Shown: one piece after another, positions 20,051 through 29,620 of the stretch
Numbering within the stretch: the stretch's first letter is position 1
How the letters are laid out: every line of letters starts with the position of its first letter
From: an uncultured Verrucomicrobiota bacterium
GTDB lineage: Bacteria > Verrucomicrobiota > Kiritimatiellia > CAIQIC01 > Lenti-01
Assembly: GCA_937860055.1 (NCBI GenBank)
Contig: CALMBO010000027.1
Location: forward strand, 1 to 64,000
DNA length: 64,000 nucleotides
Direction of reading: 5' to 3'
Made by a program: the position numbers and the translations under genes
The notes under the pieces: generated by a model
Seen by the model: the letters and a program-made list of their open reading frames with translations, nothing else
Told to the model about the DNA's origin: nothing
The model's database searches: none

Positions 20051-20440
20051 ATGAAAAGCCCAAAGGCCATTTGCACGGCCAACGACACCCCGGATGATGG
20101 GCGGGAGGCGCTACGACCGATGGCTTCCCTCATCGGCAAGTCCGAGAAGGCGCAGCGGAAACTGGCGAAGGGAACCTGGCAGCATGCGATGCTGCGGGAC
20201 AACCTCCAGGCGTTGCATATGGCGACTGCCCTGATGACAAAGGGGGCGGGCGCCGGGGGTCGTATCGCGCCGGGCGATCTGCGGGAGGCCCTCCGTGCCT
20301 TTGCTTCGATGATCGGCAAGACCGAGAAGGCGAAGGCAAAATTTCCGCCGGGAACTTCCCATCACACGTTGCAGCGGAACCGGCTCAAGGCGCTGCGCAT
20401 GGCGGGAGCCGTGATCCAGGCGGAGTTGGACAAGCGGTGA
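20051..20440 (+). CDS. Small hypothetical protein with two 60-aa internal repeats
   Basis: 129 aa; GREALRPMASLIGKSEKAQRKL...LRDNLQALHMATAL vs LREALRAFASMIGKTEKAKAKF...QRNRLKALRMAGAV. Confidence 0.65.
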   Translation: MKSPKAICTANDTPDDGREALRPMASLIGKSEKAQRKLAKGTWQHAMLRDNLQALHMATALMTKGAGAGGRIAPGDLREALRAFASMIGKTEKAKAKFPPGTSHHTLQRNRLKALRMAGAVIQAELDKR

Positions 20441-20500
20441 GTCTCCGGGGAACGGACGGCGGCATCGTGCGCCGACTGGAAACCACGGGGAAAAAATAAA

Positions 20501-20591
20501 TGGCGGAGAGGGAGGGATTTGAACCCCCGTTGCTATTTTGTAGCAAACGCGCTCTCCAAGCGCGCGCAATAGGCCACTCTGCCACCTCTCC
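20501..20591 (-). tRNA. tRNA-Ser (GGA), encoded CCA
   Basis: Reverse complement GGAGAGGTGGCAGAGTGGCCTATTGCGCGCGCTTGGAGAGCGCG...GGGGGTTCAAATCCCTCCCTCTCCGCCA with long variable arm. Confidence 0.95.
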
Positions 20592-20611
20592 GCAACGTAC
20601 GATCCTCAAGC

Positions 20612-20697
20612 TGGTACCGGAGAAGGGACTTGAACCCATACGCCCGTGAGGGCGCCAGATTTTGAGTCTGGTGCGTCTGCCATTCCGCCACTCCGGC
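20612..20697 (-). tRNA. tRNA-Leu (CAA), encoded CCA
   Basis: Reverse complement GCCGGAGTGGCGGAATGGCAGACGCACCAGACTCAAAATCTGGCGCCCTCACGGGCGTATGGGTTCAAGTCCCTTCTCCGGTACCA. Confidence 0.94.
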
Positions 20698-20824
20698 TTG
20701 AAATCGCACGCGCAACCTATCCGCACCGGGGAATCGGCGCAAGTCCAAAGTGCAAAAGGGCTGGATTTCCGGCGGAGAAGGGGGAGAATAGCCCGCGAAT
20801 TTCCACAAGAAAGAGCGTGCCGCC

Positions 20825-22531
20825 ATGTTGAGTGCGATATTCCTGGGTTGCTGCGTGCTGTTTTTCGCCGCCTACAAGATCTACGGGGGCTGGATGGAGC
20901 GCCGGCTGGATGCGATGGACGAGCGGCTGACGCCGGCGCATACGATGTACGACGGGGTGGACTATTCCCCGGCGGCGGATCCGGTGGTGTTCGGACACCA
21001 TTTCAGCTCGATCGCGGGGGCGGGGCCGATCGTGGGGCCGATCGCGGCGGCGCTCATATTCGGCTGGGGTCCGGCGCTGATCTGGATCGTGCTGGGGGTG
21101 ATTTTCATCGGCGGCGTGCAGGACTACACGGCGATGATGGCCAGCCTGCGCAACAAGGGCCAGAGCCTGGCGCAGATCGGGCGGAGCGCGATGGGGCCGC
21201 TGACGTACCGGATGTTCCTGCTGTTCATCCTGCTGGTGCTGCTCTACGTCATCATGGTGTTTCTGGACATGACGGCGGCCACTTTCGCGCCTCTGACGCT
21301 GGGCCGGGACGGGACGGAGACGGAGGTGTCCCGCGTGGGGGGCGTGGTGGCGACGGCGTCGGTGTTCTACATCCTGCTGGCGGCGGTGTTCGGCCACATG
21401 CTGTACCTGTGGAAGATGCCGTTGCGCAAGGCCACGCTGCTGGCGGTTCCGCTGGTGTTTGGCGGTCTCTGGCTGGGGCGGGTTTTCCCGCTGTCGGCAT
21501 CGGTCATCCCGGCGTTCCTGGGCATGGACAAGTATTTCTGGTCGCTGGGGTTGATCCTGTATTGCCTGGCGGCCTCGGTGCTGCCGGTATGGGCGCTGCT
21601 GCAGCCGCGAGACTATCTTTCGTCGTTCCTGCTCTACGCGTGCCTGATCGGCGGGGCGATCGGGCTGGTCGTGGGATCCTTCGGCGGGGAGGCGGCGATC
21701 TCCTGGCCGATGTGGAAGGCGTGGAGCACGCCGGCGGAGGGGTGGATCTATCCGGCGCTGTGCGTGATGATCGCCTGCGGCGCGGTGAGCGGGTTCCATG
21801 CCGTGCTGGCCAGCGGCACCACCTCGAAGCAGCTGAGCCGGGAAAGCTCGGCGAAGCGGGTGGGGCTGGGGGCGATGCTGGTGGAGGCGGTCCTGGCGCT
21901 GCTGGCGCTGGCGACGGTGATGACGTTGAAGGAGGCGCCGGGAGTGGCGCCGCCGGCCGTCTTCGCCGCCGGATTGGAGCGGTTCTTCCGGCCGCTGGGG
22001 ATCGGGCAGGGCTGGATCATGGCCTTCGCGATGCTGGCGGTGAGCACGTTCGTGCTGACGACGCTGGACACCTGCACCCGCCTGAGCCGCATCATCCTGC
22101 AGGAGCTGACGGGCATCGATGCCAAGACGGTGGGGCACCGGGTGCTGACGACGCTGATCGTGCTGGCCCTGCCGGCCTTCGTGGTGTTCCAGGAGATTCC
22201 GGGGGCGGGCGGGACGCTGATGCCGGCATGGAAGGCGATCTGGCCCGCCTTCGGCGCGACGAACCAGCTGATGGGGGCGATGGCGCTGCTGATGGTCCAT
22301 GGCTGGCTGAGGAGGCAGGGCAAGACCGCGTGGTTCGTTTTCCTGCCGATGGTTTTCATGTTCACGACGACCTTGCTGGCGCTGGCGCAGATCATCTGGC
22401 GCAACTTCACGCAGAAGGGGAGTCCCCTGGTGGGAGGCCTGAGCCTGGTGCTGTTCCTGCTGGCGGTGATCGTGCTGGCGGATGTGGCCGTGCGGGCGGC
22501 GCGGGGCCGCCGGGCGCCGGACCGCGCCTGA
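20825..22531 (+). CDS. cstA: CstA-family carbon starvation protein / peptide or pyruvate transporter
   Basis: VVFGHHFSSIAGAGPIVGPIAAALIFGWGPALIWIVLGVIFIGGVQDYTAMMASLRNKGQSL...; many TM helices. Confidence 0.93.
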   Translation: MLSAIFLGCCVLFFAAYKIYGGWMERRLDAMDERLTPAHTMYDGVDYSPAADPVVFGHHFSSIAGAGPIVGPIAAALIFGWGPALIWIVLGVIFIGGVQDYTAMMASLRNKGQSLAQIGRSAMGPLTYRMFLLFILLVLLYVIMVFLDMTAATFAPLTLGRDGTETEVSRVGGVVATASVFYILLAAVFGHMLYLWKMPLRKATLLAVPLVFGGLWLGRVFPLSASVIPAFLGMDKYFWSLGLILYCLAASVLPVWALLQPRDYLSSFLLYACLIGGAIGLVVGSFGGEAAISWPMWKAWSTPAEGWIYPALCVMIACGAVSGFHAVLASGTTSKQLSRESSAKRVGLGAMLVEAVLALLALATVMTLKEAPGVAPPAVFAAGLERFFRPLGIGQGWIMAFAMLAVSTFVLTTLDTCTRLSRIILQELTGIDAKTVGHRVLTTLIVLALPAFVVFQEIPGAGGTLMPAWKAIWPAFGATNQLMGAMALLMVHGWLRRQGKTAWFVFLPMVFMFTTTLLALAQIIWRNFTQKGSPLVGGLSLVLFLLAVIVLADVAVRAARGRRAPDRA

Positions 22532-22692
22532 ACATCCGCTTCCCGAAGCCGCGCAACGCGCAAGAAAAATCCCCTTTTCCAGAACACATTTTTCATCGGG
22601 AATCTGGCCTCCGGAAGTTGAAAAATGGAGTGCAGGGTGGTAGCCTCAAAGTGTCGGAAGATGATGAACGATCTTTGAAAGCGCGATTGAAA

Positions 22693-22852
22693 GAATTTCT
22701 TCCCTGCCTTGTGCGACAGGGGTCTAGTTCTCCTACCCAACACGAAGAAAAACGGGAGCTGGTGTTCGCTTGTGGACGGCATGTCCGAGTTCCGGAATCT
22801 CCGGCAAGCAAGCGGCAGGTTCCCACCTTACTCCAATAAGGTCAGGAGATTC
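22693..22852 (+). ncRNA. ssrS: 6S RNA (ssrS-like) candidate
   Basis: Ends GAATTTCTTCCCTG / CAGGAGATTC form a closing stem resembling the E. coli 6S termini; internal stems CCTG/CAGG, CGGAC/GTCCG, CCGG/CCGG, CCTTA/TAAGG; no convincing coding capacity; terminator immediately follows. Confidence 0.58.
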
Positions 22853-22853
22853 A

Positions 22854-22880
22854 CCCCACCGACAAGGCGGGGATTTTTTT
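22854..22880 (+). terminator. Intrinsic terminator of the 6S-like RNA
   Basis: CCCCACC GACAA GGCGGGG A TTTTTTT. Confidence 0.85.
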
Positions 22881-22921
22881 GCATCGCAACGGGGCGCGGG
22901 GGGGGATAGGATACGCGCCAT

Positions 22922-24511
22922 ATGAACTTCATCCAGCGAGTCAAGGCCGCGTTCAGCGGAAAAAAGTCGGCCAAGCACATTCCGGCGGTTCCCTCCAACG
23001 TTCCCAAGCCGAAGAAGCCGCATGCGGAGAAGGCCGTCCGCGGGCCGCGCTTCGAGGAAGGTCCCCGCAAGGCGCCGCCTTCGGAACCCGAGGTCTGGCG
23101 CGGCGGCCCGCGCAAGAAGCGCGGCGAGCACCATCCGCCGGCGCATGTCCACGGCCACCATGGTCCCGGCAAGGCGCCGAAGCCCGAGACGCCTTGGGAC
23201 CCGTCGACCTACCAGGTGCCGGAGGCCGAGGGGAAGACCCGTTTTCTCGATCTGGCGCTGCCGGATGCGTTGATGCATGCGCTGGCCGACCTGGAGTTCC
23301 GCTATTGCACCCCGATCCAGGCCAAGGCGCTGCCCATCTCGCTGGAAGGCGCCAATGTCTGCGGCCGCGCCCAGACGGGCACAGGCAAGACCGCCGCGTT
23401 CCTGCTGACCATCTTCAAGCAGCTGCTGGAGCGGCCGGCGCCGCCGGACCGCCGCAAAGGATATCCCCGCGCGCTTGTCATGGCCCCGACGCGGGAGCTG
23501 TGCATGCAGATCGCCCGCGACGCGGAGGACCTGGGCAAATACACCGGGTTGCGGACCCTGGCCGTCTATGGCGGCATGGACATGCAGGCGCAGCGCCATG
23601 TCCTGCACGAGAAGCACGTGGACGTGGTCGTGGCGACGCCGGGCCGCCTGCTGGATTTCCGCCAGCGGCAGGACGTGGATTTTTCGAAGGTCGAGATCCT
23701 GGTGATCGACGAGGCGGACCGGATGCTGGACATGGGCTTCATCCCCGACATGAAGCGCATCGTCTACGGCTGCCCGCCGAAGGACGAGCGGCAGACGATG
23801 CTGTTCAGCGCGACGCTGACGCCGGAGGTGACGCACCTCGCCTCGCAATGGATGCACAATCCCGTCACGGTGGACATTCCGAGCGCGCATGTGGCGGCGG
23901 ACACCATCGACCAGCGGGTGTACATCGTGACGGAGGACCAGAAGTTCAAGATCGTCTACAACATCCTGCGGACGATGGAGCCCGAGCGGGTGATCATCTT
24001 CGGGAACCGGCGGGACTCGACGGAGCTGCTGTGCGACAACCTCCGCAACCAGGGGGTGGACACGGCGCTGCTGTCCGGCGCGGTGGAGCAGCGCAAGCGG
24101 GTGCAGGTGCTGGAGAACTTCCGCATCGGCAAGGTGCCGGTGCTGGTGGCGACGGATGTGGCCGGGCGCGGCCTGCACATCGACGGCATCGACCTGATCA
24201 TCAACTACAACATCCCCGAGCAGGCGGAGGACTATGTGCACCGCATCGGCCGGACCGGGCGGGTGGGGGAGAAGGGGATTTCGATCACCTTCGCCGACGA
24301 GATCGACAGCTACTACATTCCGGCCGTCGAGGAGTACATGAAACAGCCCCTGAAGTGCGTGCCGCCGCCGGAGGAATGGCTGGCGGCGCTGCCCAAGCCG
24401 ATGCTCGAAAAGAAGCGCCGCCCCCGGCCGGCGGGCGGTGGATTCGGAGGGCGCGGGGGGCCGCGCGGCGGGGGCCGCGGCGGGAGCCGCGGAGGTTCGC
24501 GGCGGCGCTGA
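22922..24511 (+). CDS. DEAD-box ATP-dependent RNA helicase with basic N-terminal extension and RGG-like tail
   Basis: AQTGTGKTAAF, APTRELCMQIA, TPGRLLD, DEADRMLDMGF, HRIGRTGR; C-terminus GGGFGGRGGPRGGGRGGSRGGSRRR. Confidence 0.96.
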   Translation: MNFIQRVKAAFSGKKSAKHIPAVPSNVPKPKKPHAEKAVRGPRFEEGPRKAPPSEPEVWRGGPRKKRGEHHPPAHVHGHHGPGKAPKPETPWDPSTYQVPEAEGKTRFLDLALPDALMHALADLEFRYCTPIQAKALPISLEGANVCGRAQTGTGKTAAFLLTIFKQLLERPAPPDRRKGYPRALVMAPTRELCMQIARDAEDLGKYTGLRTLAVYGGMDMQAQRHVLHEKHVDVVVATPGRLLDFRQRQDVDFSKVEILVIDEADRMLDMGFIPDMKRIVYGCPPKDERQTMLFSATLTPEVTHLASQWMHNPVTVDIPSAHVAADTIDQRVYIVTEDQKFKIVYNILRTMEPERVIIFGNRRDSTELLCDNLRNQGVDTALLSGAVEQRKRVQVLENFRIGKVPVLVATDVAGRGLHIDGIDLIINYNIPEQAEDYVHRIGRTGRVGEKGISITFADEIDSYYIPAVEEYMKQPLKCVPPPEEWLAALPKPMLEKKRRPRPAGGGFGGRGGPRGGGRGGSRGGSRRR

Positions 24512-24583
24512 AAAAATCCCTTGCGCAACCGTCCGTCTGCTGGTAGGTTGCGCGCTCGACGATTGCCAAGGGTGATGACACTT

Positions 24584-24659
24584 GGGGCAGTAGCTCAGTT
24601 GGTAGAGCATTACGTTCGCAACGTAGGGGTCGAGGGTTCGAATCCCTTCTGCTCCACCA
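24584..24659 (+). tRNA. tRNA-Ala (CGC), encoded CCA
   Basis: GGGGCAGTAGCTCAGTTGGTAGAGCATTACGTTCGCAACGTAGGGGTCGAGGGTTCGAATCCCTTCTGCTCCACCA; G3:U70 pair present. Confidence 0.95.
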
Positions 24660-24686
24660 AGTTGTCCATCTCCCGAAAACCCCCGT

Positions 24687-24771
24687 GGTGGGGTAGCGAA
24701 GTGGCCAACCGCATCAGACTGTAAATCTGACCTCTATGAGTTCGAAGGTTCGAATCCTTCCCCCACCACCA
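24687..24771 (+). tRNA. tRNA-Tyr (GTA), encoded CCA
   Basis: GGTGGGGTAGCGAAGTGGCCAACCGCATCAGACTGTAAATCTG...GGTTCGAATCCTTCCCCCACCACCA. Confidence 0.95.
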
Positions 24772-24791
24772 TTTTGGCTCTCTCCCAAGCG

Positions 24792-24813
24792 ACCCGCCGT
24801 TGGCGGGTTTTTT
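24792..24813 (+). terminator. Intrinsic terminator after tRNA-Tyr
   Basis: ACCCGCC GTT GGCGGGT followed by TTTTT. Confidence 0.85.
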
Positions 24814-24865
24814 ACTGGCGCGGACGAAGGGGCGGGAGATATGCTTTGGACTGCAGGAGGTCCCC

Positions 24866-25171
<306 letters not shown>

Positions 25172-25178
25172 GGGGTCC

Positions 25179-26333
25179 ATGAACTTCGAATTCGCCGCTC
25201 CTTCGCGCATCCTGTTCGGCGCCGGCATGTTGAAACAGGCCGGACCGGTGGTGCGGGGGCTGGGAAGCCGGGCGCTGGTTGTGACGGGCCGCGATCCGGC
25301 GCGCGCCGCGCCGCTGCTGGAAATGCTGAGGGCCTCGGGGATCGCATTTTCCGTCTTTCCGGTTTGTGGGGAGCCGACGACGGAGGTGGTGAGGCGGGGG
25401 ACGGCGCAGGCGCTGGACATGGCGGCGGATCTGGTCATCGGGTTCGGCGGGGGCAGTCCGCTGGATTCGGCCAAGGCCATCGCGGTGATGGCCACCAACG
25501 GAGGCGATCCGCTGGATTATCTGGAAGTCGTCGGCCGTGGAAAGGCCTTGGCCAAGGCGGCGCTGCCGATCCTGGCGATTCCCACGACGGCGGGGACGGG
25601 CTCCGAGGTGACGCGCAACGCGGTGCTGGCCTCGCCGGAGCACAAGGTGAAGGCCAGCCTGCGCAGTCCGGCCATGATTCCGCGCGTGGCCATCGTGGAC
25701 CCGGAACTGACCTGGGGGCTGCCGCCGGCCGTTACCGCCAGCACGGGGCTCGATGCGTTGACGCAGCTGATCGAGCCGTTCACGTGCAACCGGACGAATC
25801 CGCTGGTGGACGGATTCTGCCGCGACGGGATCGCGCGTGCGGCGCGTTCGCTGCGCCGGGCGTGGGAAGACGGCCACGATGCCGCGGCGCGGGAGGACAT
25901 GTCGCTGGCGAGCCTGTACGGGGGGCTGTCGCTGGCCAATGCGGGGCTGGGCGTGGTGCATGGATTCGCCGGCGTGGTCGGCGGGATGTTCACGGCGCCG
26001 CACGGCGCGGTTTGCGCGGCCCTCCTGCCGCACGCGATGACGGTGAACCGCGCGGCCCTGCTCCGGCGCGAACCGGGAAGCCCGGTGCTGGCGCGGTACG
26101 ACGAGATTGCGCGCCTGCTGACGGGGAAGGCCGATGCGGTGGCCGAAGACGGCGTGGCGTGGGTGGGGGAGCTGACGAAGGCGCTGGAGATTCCGCCGCT
26201 GGCCGCGCACGGGGTCGGCCGCGGCGACATTCCGGCGGTCGTGGAAAAAGCCGCCGTCGCCTCGGGCACGAAGGCCAATCCGATTCCGTTGAGCCAGGGC
26301 GAACTCGCCGAGATCCTGGCGCGGGCGCTGTAG
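25179..26333 (+). CDS. Iron-containing alcohol dehydrogenase
   Basis: GGGSPLDSAKAIAVMATNGG, IPTTAGTGSEVTRNAVL, GVVHGFAGVVGGMFTAPHGAVCAALLPHAM. Confidence 0.93.
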   Translation: MNFEFAAPSRILFGAGMLKQAGPVVRGLGSRALVVTGRDPARAAPLLEMLRASGIAFSVFPVCGEPTTEVVRRGTAQALDMAADLVIGFGGGSPLDSAKAIAVMATNGGDPLDYLEVVGRGKALAKAALPILAIPTTAGTGSEVTRNAVLASPEHKVKASLRSPAMIPRVAIVDPELTWGLPPAVTASTGLDALTQLIEPFTCNRTNPLVDGFCRDGIARAARSLRRAWEDGHDAAAREDMSLASLYGGLSLANAGLGVVHGFAGVVGGMFTAPHGAVCAALLPHAMTVNRAALLRREPGSPVLARYDEIARLLTGKADAVAEDGVAWVGELTKALEIPPLAAHGVGRGDIPAVVEKAAVASGTKANPIPLSQGELAEILARAL

Positions 26334-26391
26334 GCGGGTTTTGCCGCATCGCGGGCGAGGCTCATCCGGCGCCTTCGTGCGCATAAGGGCG

Positions 26392-26422
26392 AAAAAAAGC
26401 CCGCCGGCGGAGGCCGGCGGGC
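26392..26422 (-). terminator. Intrinsic terminator of ilvC
   Basis: Plus strand AAAAAAA + GCCCGCCGGC-GGAG-GCCGGCGGGC (10-bp perfect stem); on the minus strand hairpin then T7. Confidence 0.9.
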
Positions 26423-26438
26423 GGAGGGGGCGGAAAGG

Positions 26439-27530
26439 CTAGTTCTTGCCGCGGCCCTTGACGCCGACGGTGCTGTGCTTGGCCTTCTCGTGGGGGCGCA
26501 GGGAGCGGACGGCCGCGCCGGCGCGCCACATCTCGGAGGTGCCCATGACCTTGAGCTCGGCGTCGAGCTTCTTCTTGTAGTCGGCGGCGCCGCAGACCTT
26601 GATGACGCGCTTGGCCTCGGCCTGGGTCTTCACGGCCTTGTAGAGGGCGTTGAAGACGGGGAGGACGGCCTTCTTGAAGCGGGGCTTCCAATCGAGCGCG
26701 CCGCGCTGGGCGGTGGCGGAGCAATTGGAGTACATCCAGTCCATGCCGTTCTCGTCCACGAGGCGGATGAGGCTCTGGGTGAGTTCCTCGACGGTCTCGT
26801 TGAAGGCTTCCGAGGGGGAGTGGCCGTTCTTGCGGAGGACGTCGTACTGGGCCTCCATGATGCCGGCGAGGGCGCCCATGAGCACGCCGCGTTCGCCGAC
26901 GAGGTCGGAGGTGACTTCATGCTCGAAGGTGGTGGGGAAGAGGTAGCCCGAGCCGACGGCGATGCCGACGGCCAGCGTGCGCTCGCGGGCGCGCCTGGTG
27001 GCGTCGCGTTCGACGGCGAAGCTGGAATTGATGCCGACGCCGGCGAGGAAATTGCGGCGCACGGAGGTGCCGGAACCCTTGGGGGCGACCATGATGACAT
27101 CCACGCCCTTGGGGGCGTCGACGCCGGTCAGCTTGCGGTAGACCCAGCCGAAGCCGTGGGAGAAGTAGAGGGCCTTGCCCTTGGCGAGGTAGGGCTTGAC
27201 GCGGGGGAAGACGTACTTGAGGGCGCCGTCGTTGACCAGCATCATGATGATGGTGGCCTTGTCGCAGGCTTCCTCGACGTCGAAGAGGCTCTTGCCGGGC
27301 TTGAAGCCGTCCTGTTCGGCGCGCTTCCAGTCGTTGGCGAAGCGGGGATCCTGGCCGATGATGACGTTGACGCCGTTGTCGCGCATGTTAAGCGACTGGG
27401 CGGGGCCCTGGACGCCGTAGCCGATGACGGCGATGACTTCGTTCTTGAGGACCTGCTGGGCCCTCTTCAGGGGGAATTCGCTGCGGGTGACGATGTTTTC
27501 CTTCGTCCCGCCAAAATCAATCTTGGCCAT
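26439..27530 (-). CDS. ilvC: Ketol-acid reductoisomerase
   Basis: FPLKRAQQVLKNEVIAVIGYGVQGPAQSLNMRDNGVNVIIGQ; IMVAPKGSGTSVRRNF; DLVGERGVLMGALAGIMEAQYDVLRKNGHSPSEAFNETVEELTQSL. Confidence 0.96.
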   Translation of the reverse strand: MAKIDFGGTKENIVTRSEFPLKRAQQVLKNEVIAVIGYGVQGPAQSLNMRDNGVNVIIGQDPRFANDWKRAEQDGFKPGKSLFDVEEACDKATIIMMLVNDGALKYVFPRVKPYLAKGKALYFSHGFGWVYRKLTGVDAPKGVDVIMVAPKGSGTSVRRNFLAGVGINSSFAVERDATRRARERTLAVGIAVGSGYLFPTTFEHEVTSDLVGERGVLMGALAGIMEAQYDVLRKNGHSPSEAFNETVEELTQSLIRLVDENGMDWMYSNCSATAQRGALDWKPRFKKAVLPVFNALYKAVKTQAEAKRVIKVCGAADYKKKLDAELKVMGTSEMWRAGAAVRSLRPHEKAKHSTVGVKGRGKN

Positions 27531-27601
27531 AATTCATACTCCTTCTTGTGCTTCTTAAAACAAGTCAGGGACAATAGGGTTCTTGCGCAGGCGAGGCAAG
27601 A

Positions 27602-28516
27602 TTATTTCTGGAGAAACGGGGCGAGAGGCGCGGCGGGGGCGGCGCCGGAGGCGGGCGCGGCGGAATCGCGCGCGGCCGTTTCGATGACGTGGAGGAAGTA
27701 GGGCTCGAGCGCCTGGCGGGGATGGTCGAGGGAGGGATCGGCGCCGAGGGCGGCGCGCGCGGCGTCGAGAAGCTTCCGGAGGGTGACGGGATCGGAAGGC
27801 GTCGGAAAGGTCAGCGTGGTCTTGTCCTTCTGGGCGAGGAGGGAATCGAGGGGCCCGCGGGCGAGGATGCGCCCGTTGAAGAGGATGGCGACCTGCCGGC
27901 AGACATCCTCGACATCGGCGAGGAGGTGCGAGGTGAGGAGGACGGTCTTGCCGCGCGCGGCGAGGGCGAGGATCAGGTCCTTGACCTGGCGGGTGCCCTG
28001 GGGGTCGAGGCCGGCGGTGGGCTCGTCGAGGATGACGAGGTCGGGATCGTTGAGCAGGGCCTGCGCAAGGCCGATGCGGCGGGCCATGCCCTTGGAGAAT
28101 TCGCCGACGGGGCGGTTCCGCGCATGGGAGAGGCCGATCATGTCGAGGAGCTGTCCGATGCGCTCGCGGGCGACGGCGGAGGGCAGGCGGAAGAGGCGGG
28201 CGTAGAAGGAGAGGGTTTCAAGCGGGGTGAGGTGGGGATAGAGGTAGGATTCCTCGGGGAGATAGCCGATGCGGCTTTTGGCGGAGGTGGAGCGGGGCGA
28301 GGCGCCGAGAACCTCGAGGGAACCGGCGGTGGGGAACAACAGGCCGAGGATCATCTTGATGGTGGTGGATTTTCCGGAACCGTTGGGGCCCAGGAGGCCG
28401 AAGACCTGTCCGGCGGGAATTTCGAAGGAGATGGACCGCACGGCCTCGACCCGGGGCCGCCGCCAGAAATCGCGGAAGGTCTTGGAGAGGTTGCTGGCCT
28501 GGATGGCGGGATTCAT
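27602..28516 (-). CDS. ABC transporter ATP-binding protein
   Basis: LLGPNGSGKSTTIKMILGLL; FSKGMARRIGLAQALLNDPDLVILDEPTAGLDPQG; start MNPAIQASNLSKTF. Confidence 0.94.
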   Translation of the reverse strand: MNPAIQASNLSKTFRDFWRRPRVEAVRSISFEIPAGQVFGLLGPNGSGKSTTIKMILGLLFPTAGSLEVLGASPRSTSAKSRIGYLPEESYLYPHLTPLETLSFYARLFRLPSAVARERIGQLLDMIGLSHARNRPVGEFSKGMARRIGLAQALLNDPDLVILDEPTAGLDPQGTRQVKDLILALAARGKTVLLTSHLLADVEDVCRQVAILFNGRILARGPLDSLLAQKDKTTLTFPTPSDPVTLRKLLDAARAALGADPSLDHPRQALEPYFLHVIETAARDSAAPASGAAPAAPLAPFLQK

Positions 28517-28557
28517 CAATGTAGAATTAAAAATGAAGAATGAAGAATTGGGGAGGG

Positions 28558-28584
28558 AAAAGTTTTTCCATTGTGTGGAAAAAC
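28558..28584. repeat. REP-like palindrome (TTTTTCCATTGTGTGGAAAAA)
   Basis: aaaagtttttccattgtgtggaaaaac; see also 28590-28617 and 1989-2014. Confidence 0.75.
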
Positions 28585-28589
28585 CGCCG

Positions 28590-28617
28590 AAAGTTTTTCC
28601 ATTGCGTGGAAAAACCG
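28590..28617. repeat. REP-like palindrome (TTTTTCCATTGCGTGGAAAAA)
   Basis: aaagtttttccattgcgtggaaaaacc. Confidence 0.75.
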
Positions 28618-28649
28618 ATGGGCGGCGGTTTTCCGAAGGGGAGAGGGCA

Positions 28650-29612
28650 TCAGGAGATCTCCCTGGACTGGAAGGAGGCGATGCCGAGGGCGAGGCAGGC
28701 GGCGGACCAGGCGGCGGCATAGGCGGCGGAAAGGGCGATGTAGGAGGCGGGGATGGGCGTGGCGGCATCGAGGGCGTCGAGGAGCCAGAACGCCTGGACG
28801 TTGGGGAGGACGGCGTAGGCGGCGCGCGCGGCGAAGGAAGCGGCGAGGCGCGGGCCGAGGAGATAGTCGCCCATGAGGCCGAAGAGGAAGAATCCCGCGC
28901 AGAGGAGAAGGATCGGCGTGACCGGCAGGCGCGTGGCCAGGGCCATGGCGAGGGCGACGGCCATGCCCAGGCAGAATCCGAGAAGCAGGCCGACGAGGAG
29001 GATGGACCAGGCGAAATTGGCGGGGAAAGCGAGGTGGTCGAGGGGCGTCCGGAAGCAGGCGGCGGCGGCGACGGCGAGAAGCAGGAAGGCCAGCAGGAGG
29101 AAGAACGCGGCGGAGGCGAAGGGGCGGCGGGTGCGGTGGTTCCAGGCGCCGGCGAGGGACGGGGCGAGGAGGAGCGCCAGGAGCGCGGGGAGGACGGCGG
29201 TCCAGTCGAGGCGCAGGTCGCCGGCACCCGCGCGGACGGCCAGGAGCGTGGCGGCGAGGGCGGCGAGGGAGAACAGGAAGATGGCACCGCCGACGCCGGC
29301 GGCCTTGGCGAGGAAAAAGAGGGACCGGGGAACGGGCTTGGCGAGGATCGTGGCGGCAGTGCCGCGCCGGAGTTCGCGCGAGAAGGATTCGCCGGCCGCA
29401 TGGGCGGAAAGCAGGAGGCCTCCAACGAAATAGAGGGCGAGGGCGCTGTCGCGGATGATGCGCGCGGAATCGCCGAGGGTGTAGTTGAGCAGGAGCGGCA
29501 TCAGGACAATGCCCGCGACAACGGACAGGGAGACCAGCAGGAAGACGGGGCGCCGGATGGCCTCGACCGCGGCCAGGCGGGCGATGGCGAGAAACTGGGA
29601 GGCGGCGGCCAT
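28650..29612 (-). CDS. ABC-2 type permease partner of the adjacent ATPase
   Basis: 320 aa; many TM segments; RRGTAATILAKPVPRSLFFLAKAAGV; adjacent to ATPase on the same strand. Confidence 0.82.
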   Translation of the reverse strand: MAAASQFLAIARLAAVEAIRRPVFLLVSLSVVAGIVLMPLLLNYTLGDSARIIRDSALALYFVGGLLLSAHAAGESFSRELRRGTAATILAKPVPRSLFFLAKAAGVGGAIFLFSLAALAATLLAVRAGAGDLRLDWTAVLPALLALLLAPSLAGAWNHRTRRPFASAAFFLLLAFLLLAVAAAACFRTPLDHLAFPANFAWSILLVGLLLGFCLGMAVALAMALATRLPVTPILLLCAGFFLFGLMGDYLLGPRLAASFAARAAYAVLPNVQAFWLLDALDAATPIPASYIALSAAYAAAWSAACLALGIASFQSREIS

Positions 29613-29620
29613 GGACGGAC

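Noticed and set aside
22709-22909. ORFs overlapping the 6S-like region (66-77 aa)
   Set aside because: No RBS or family signal; the strand shows RNA-type hairpins and a terminator instead.
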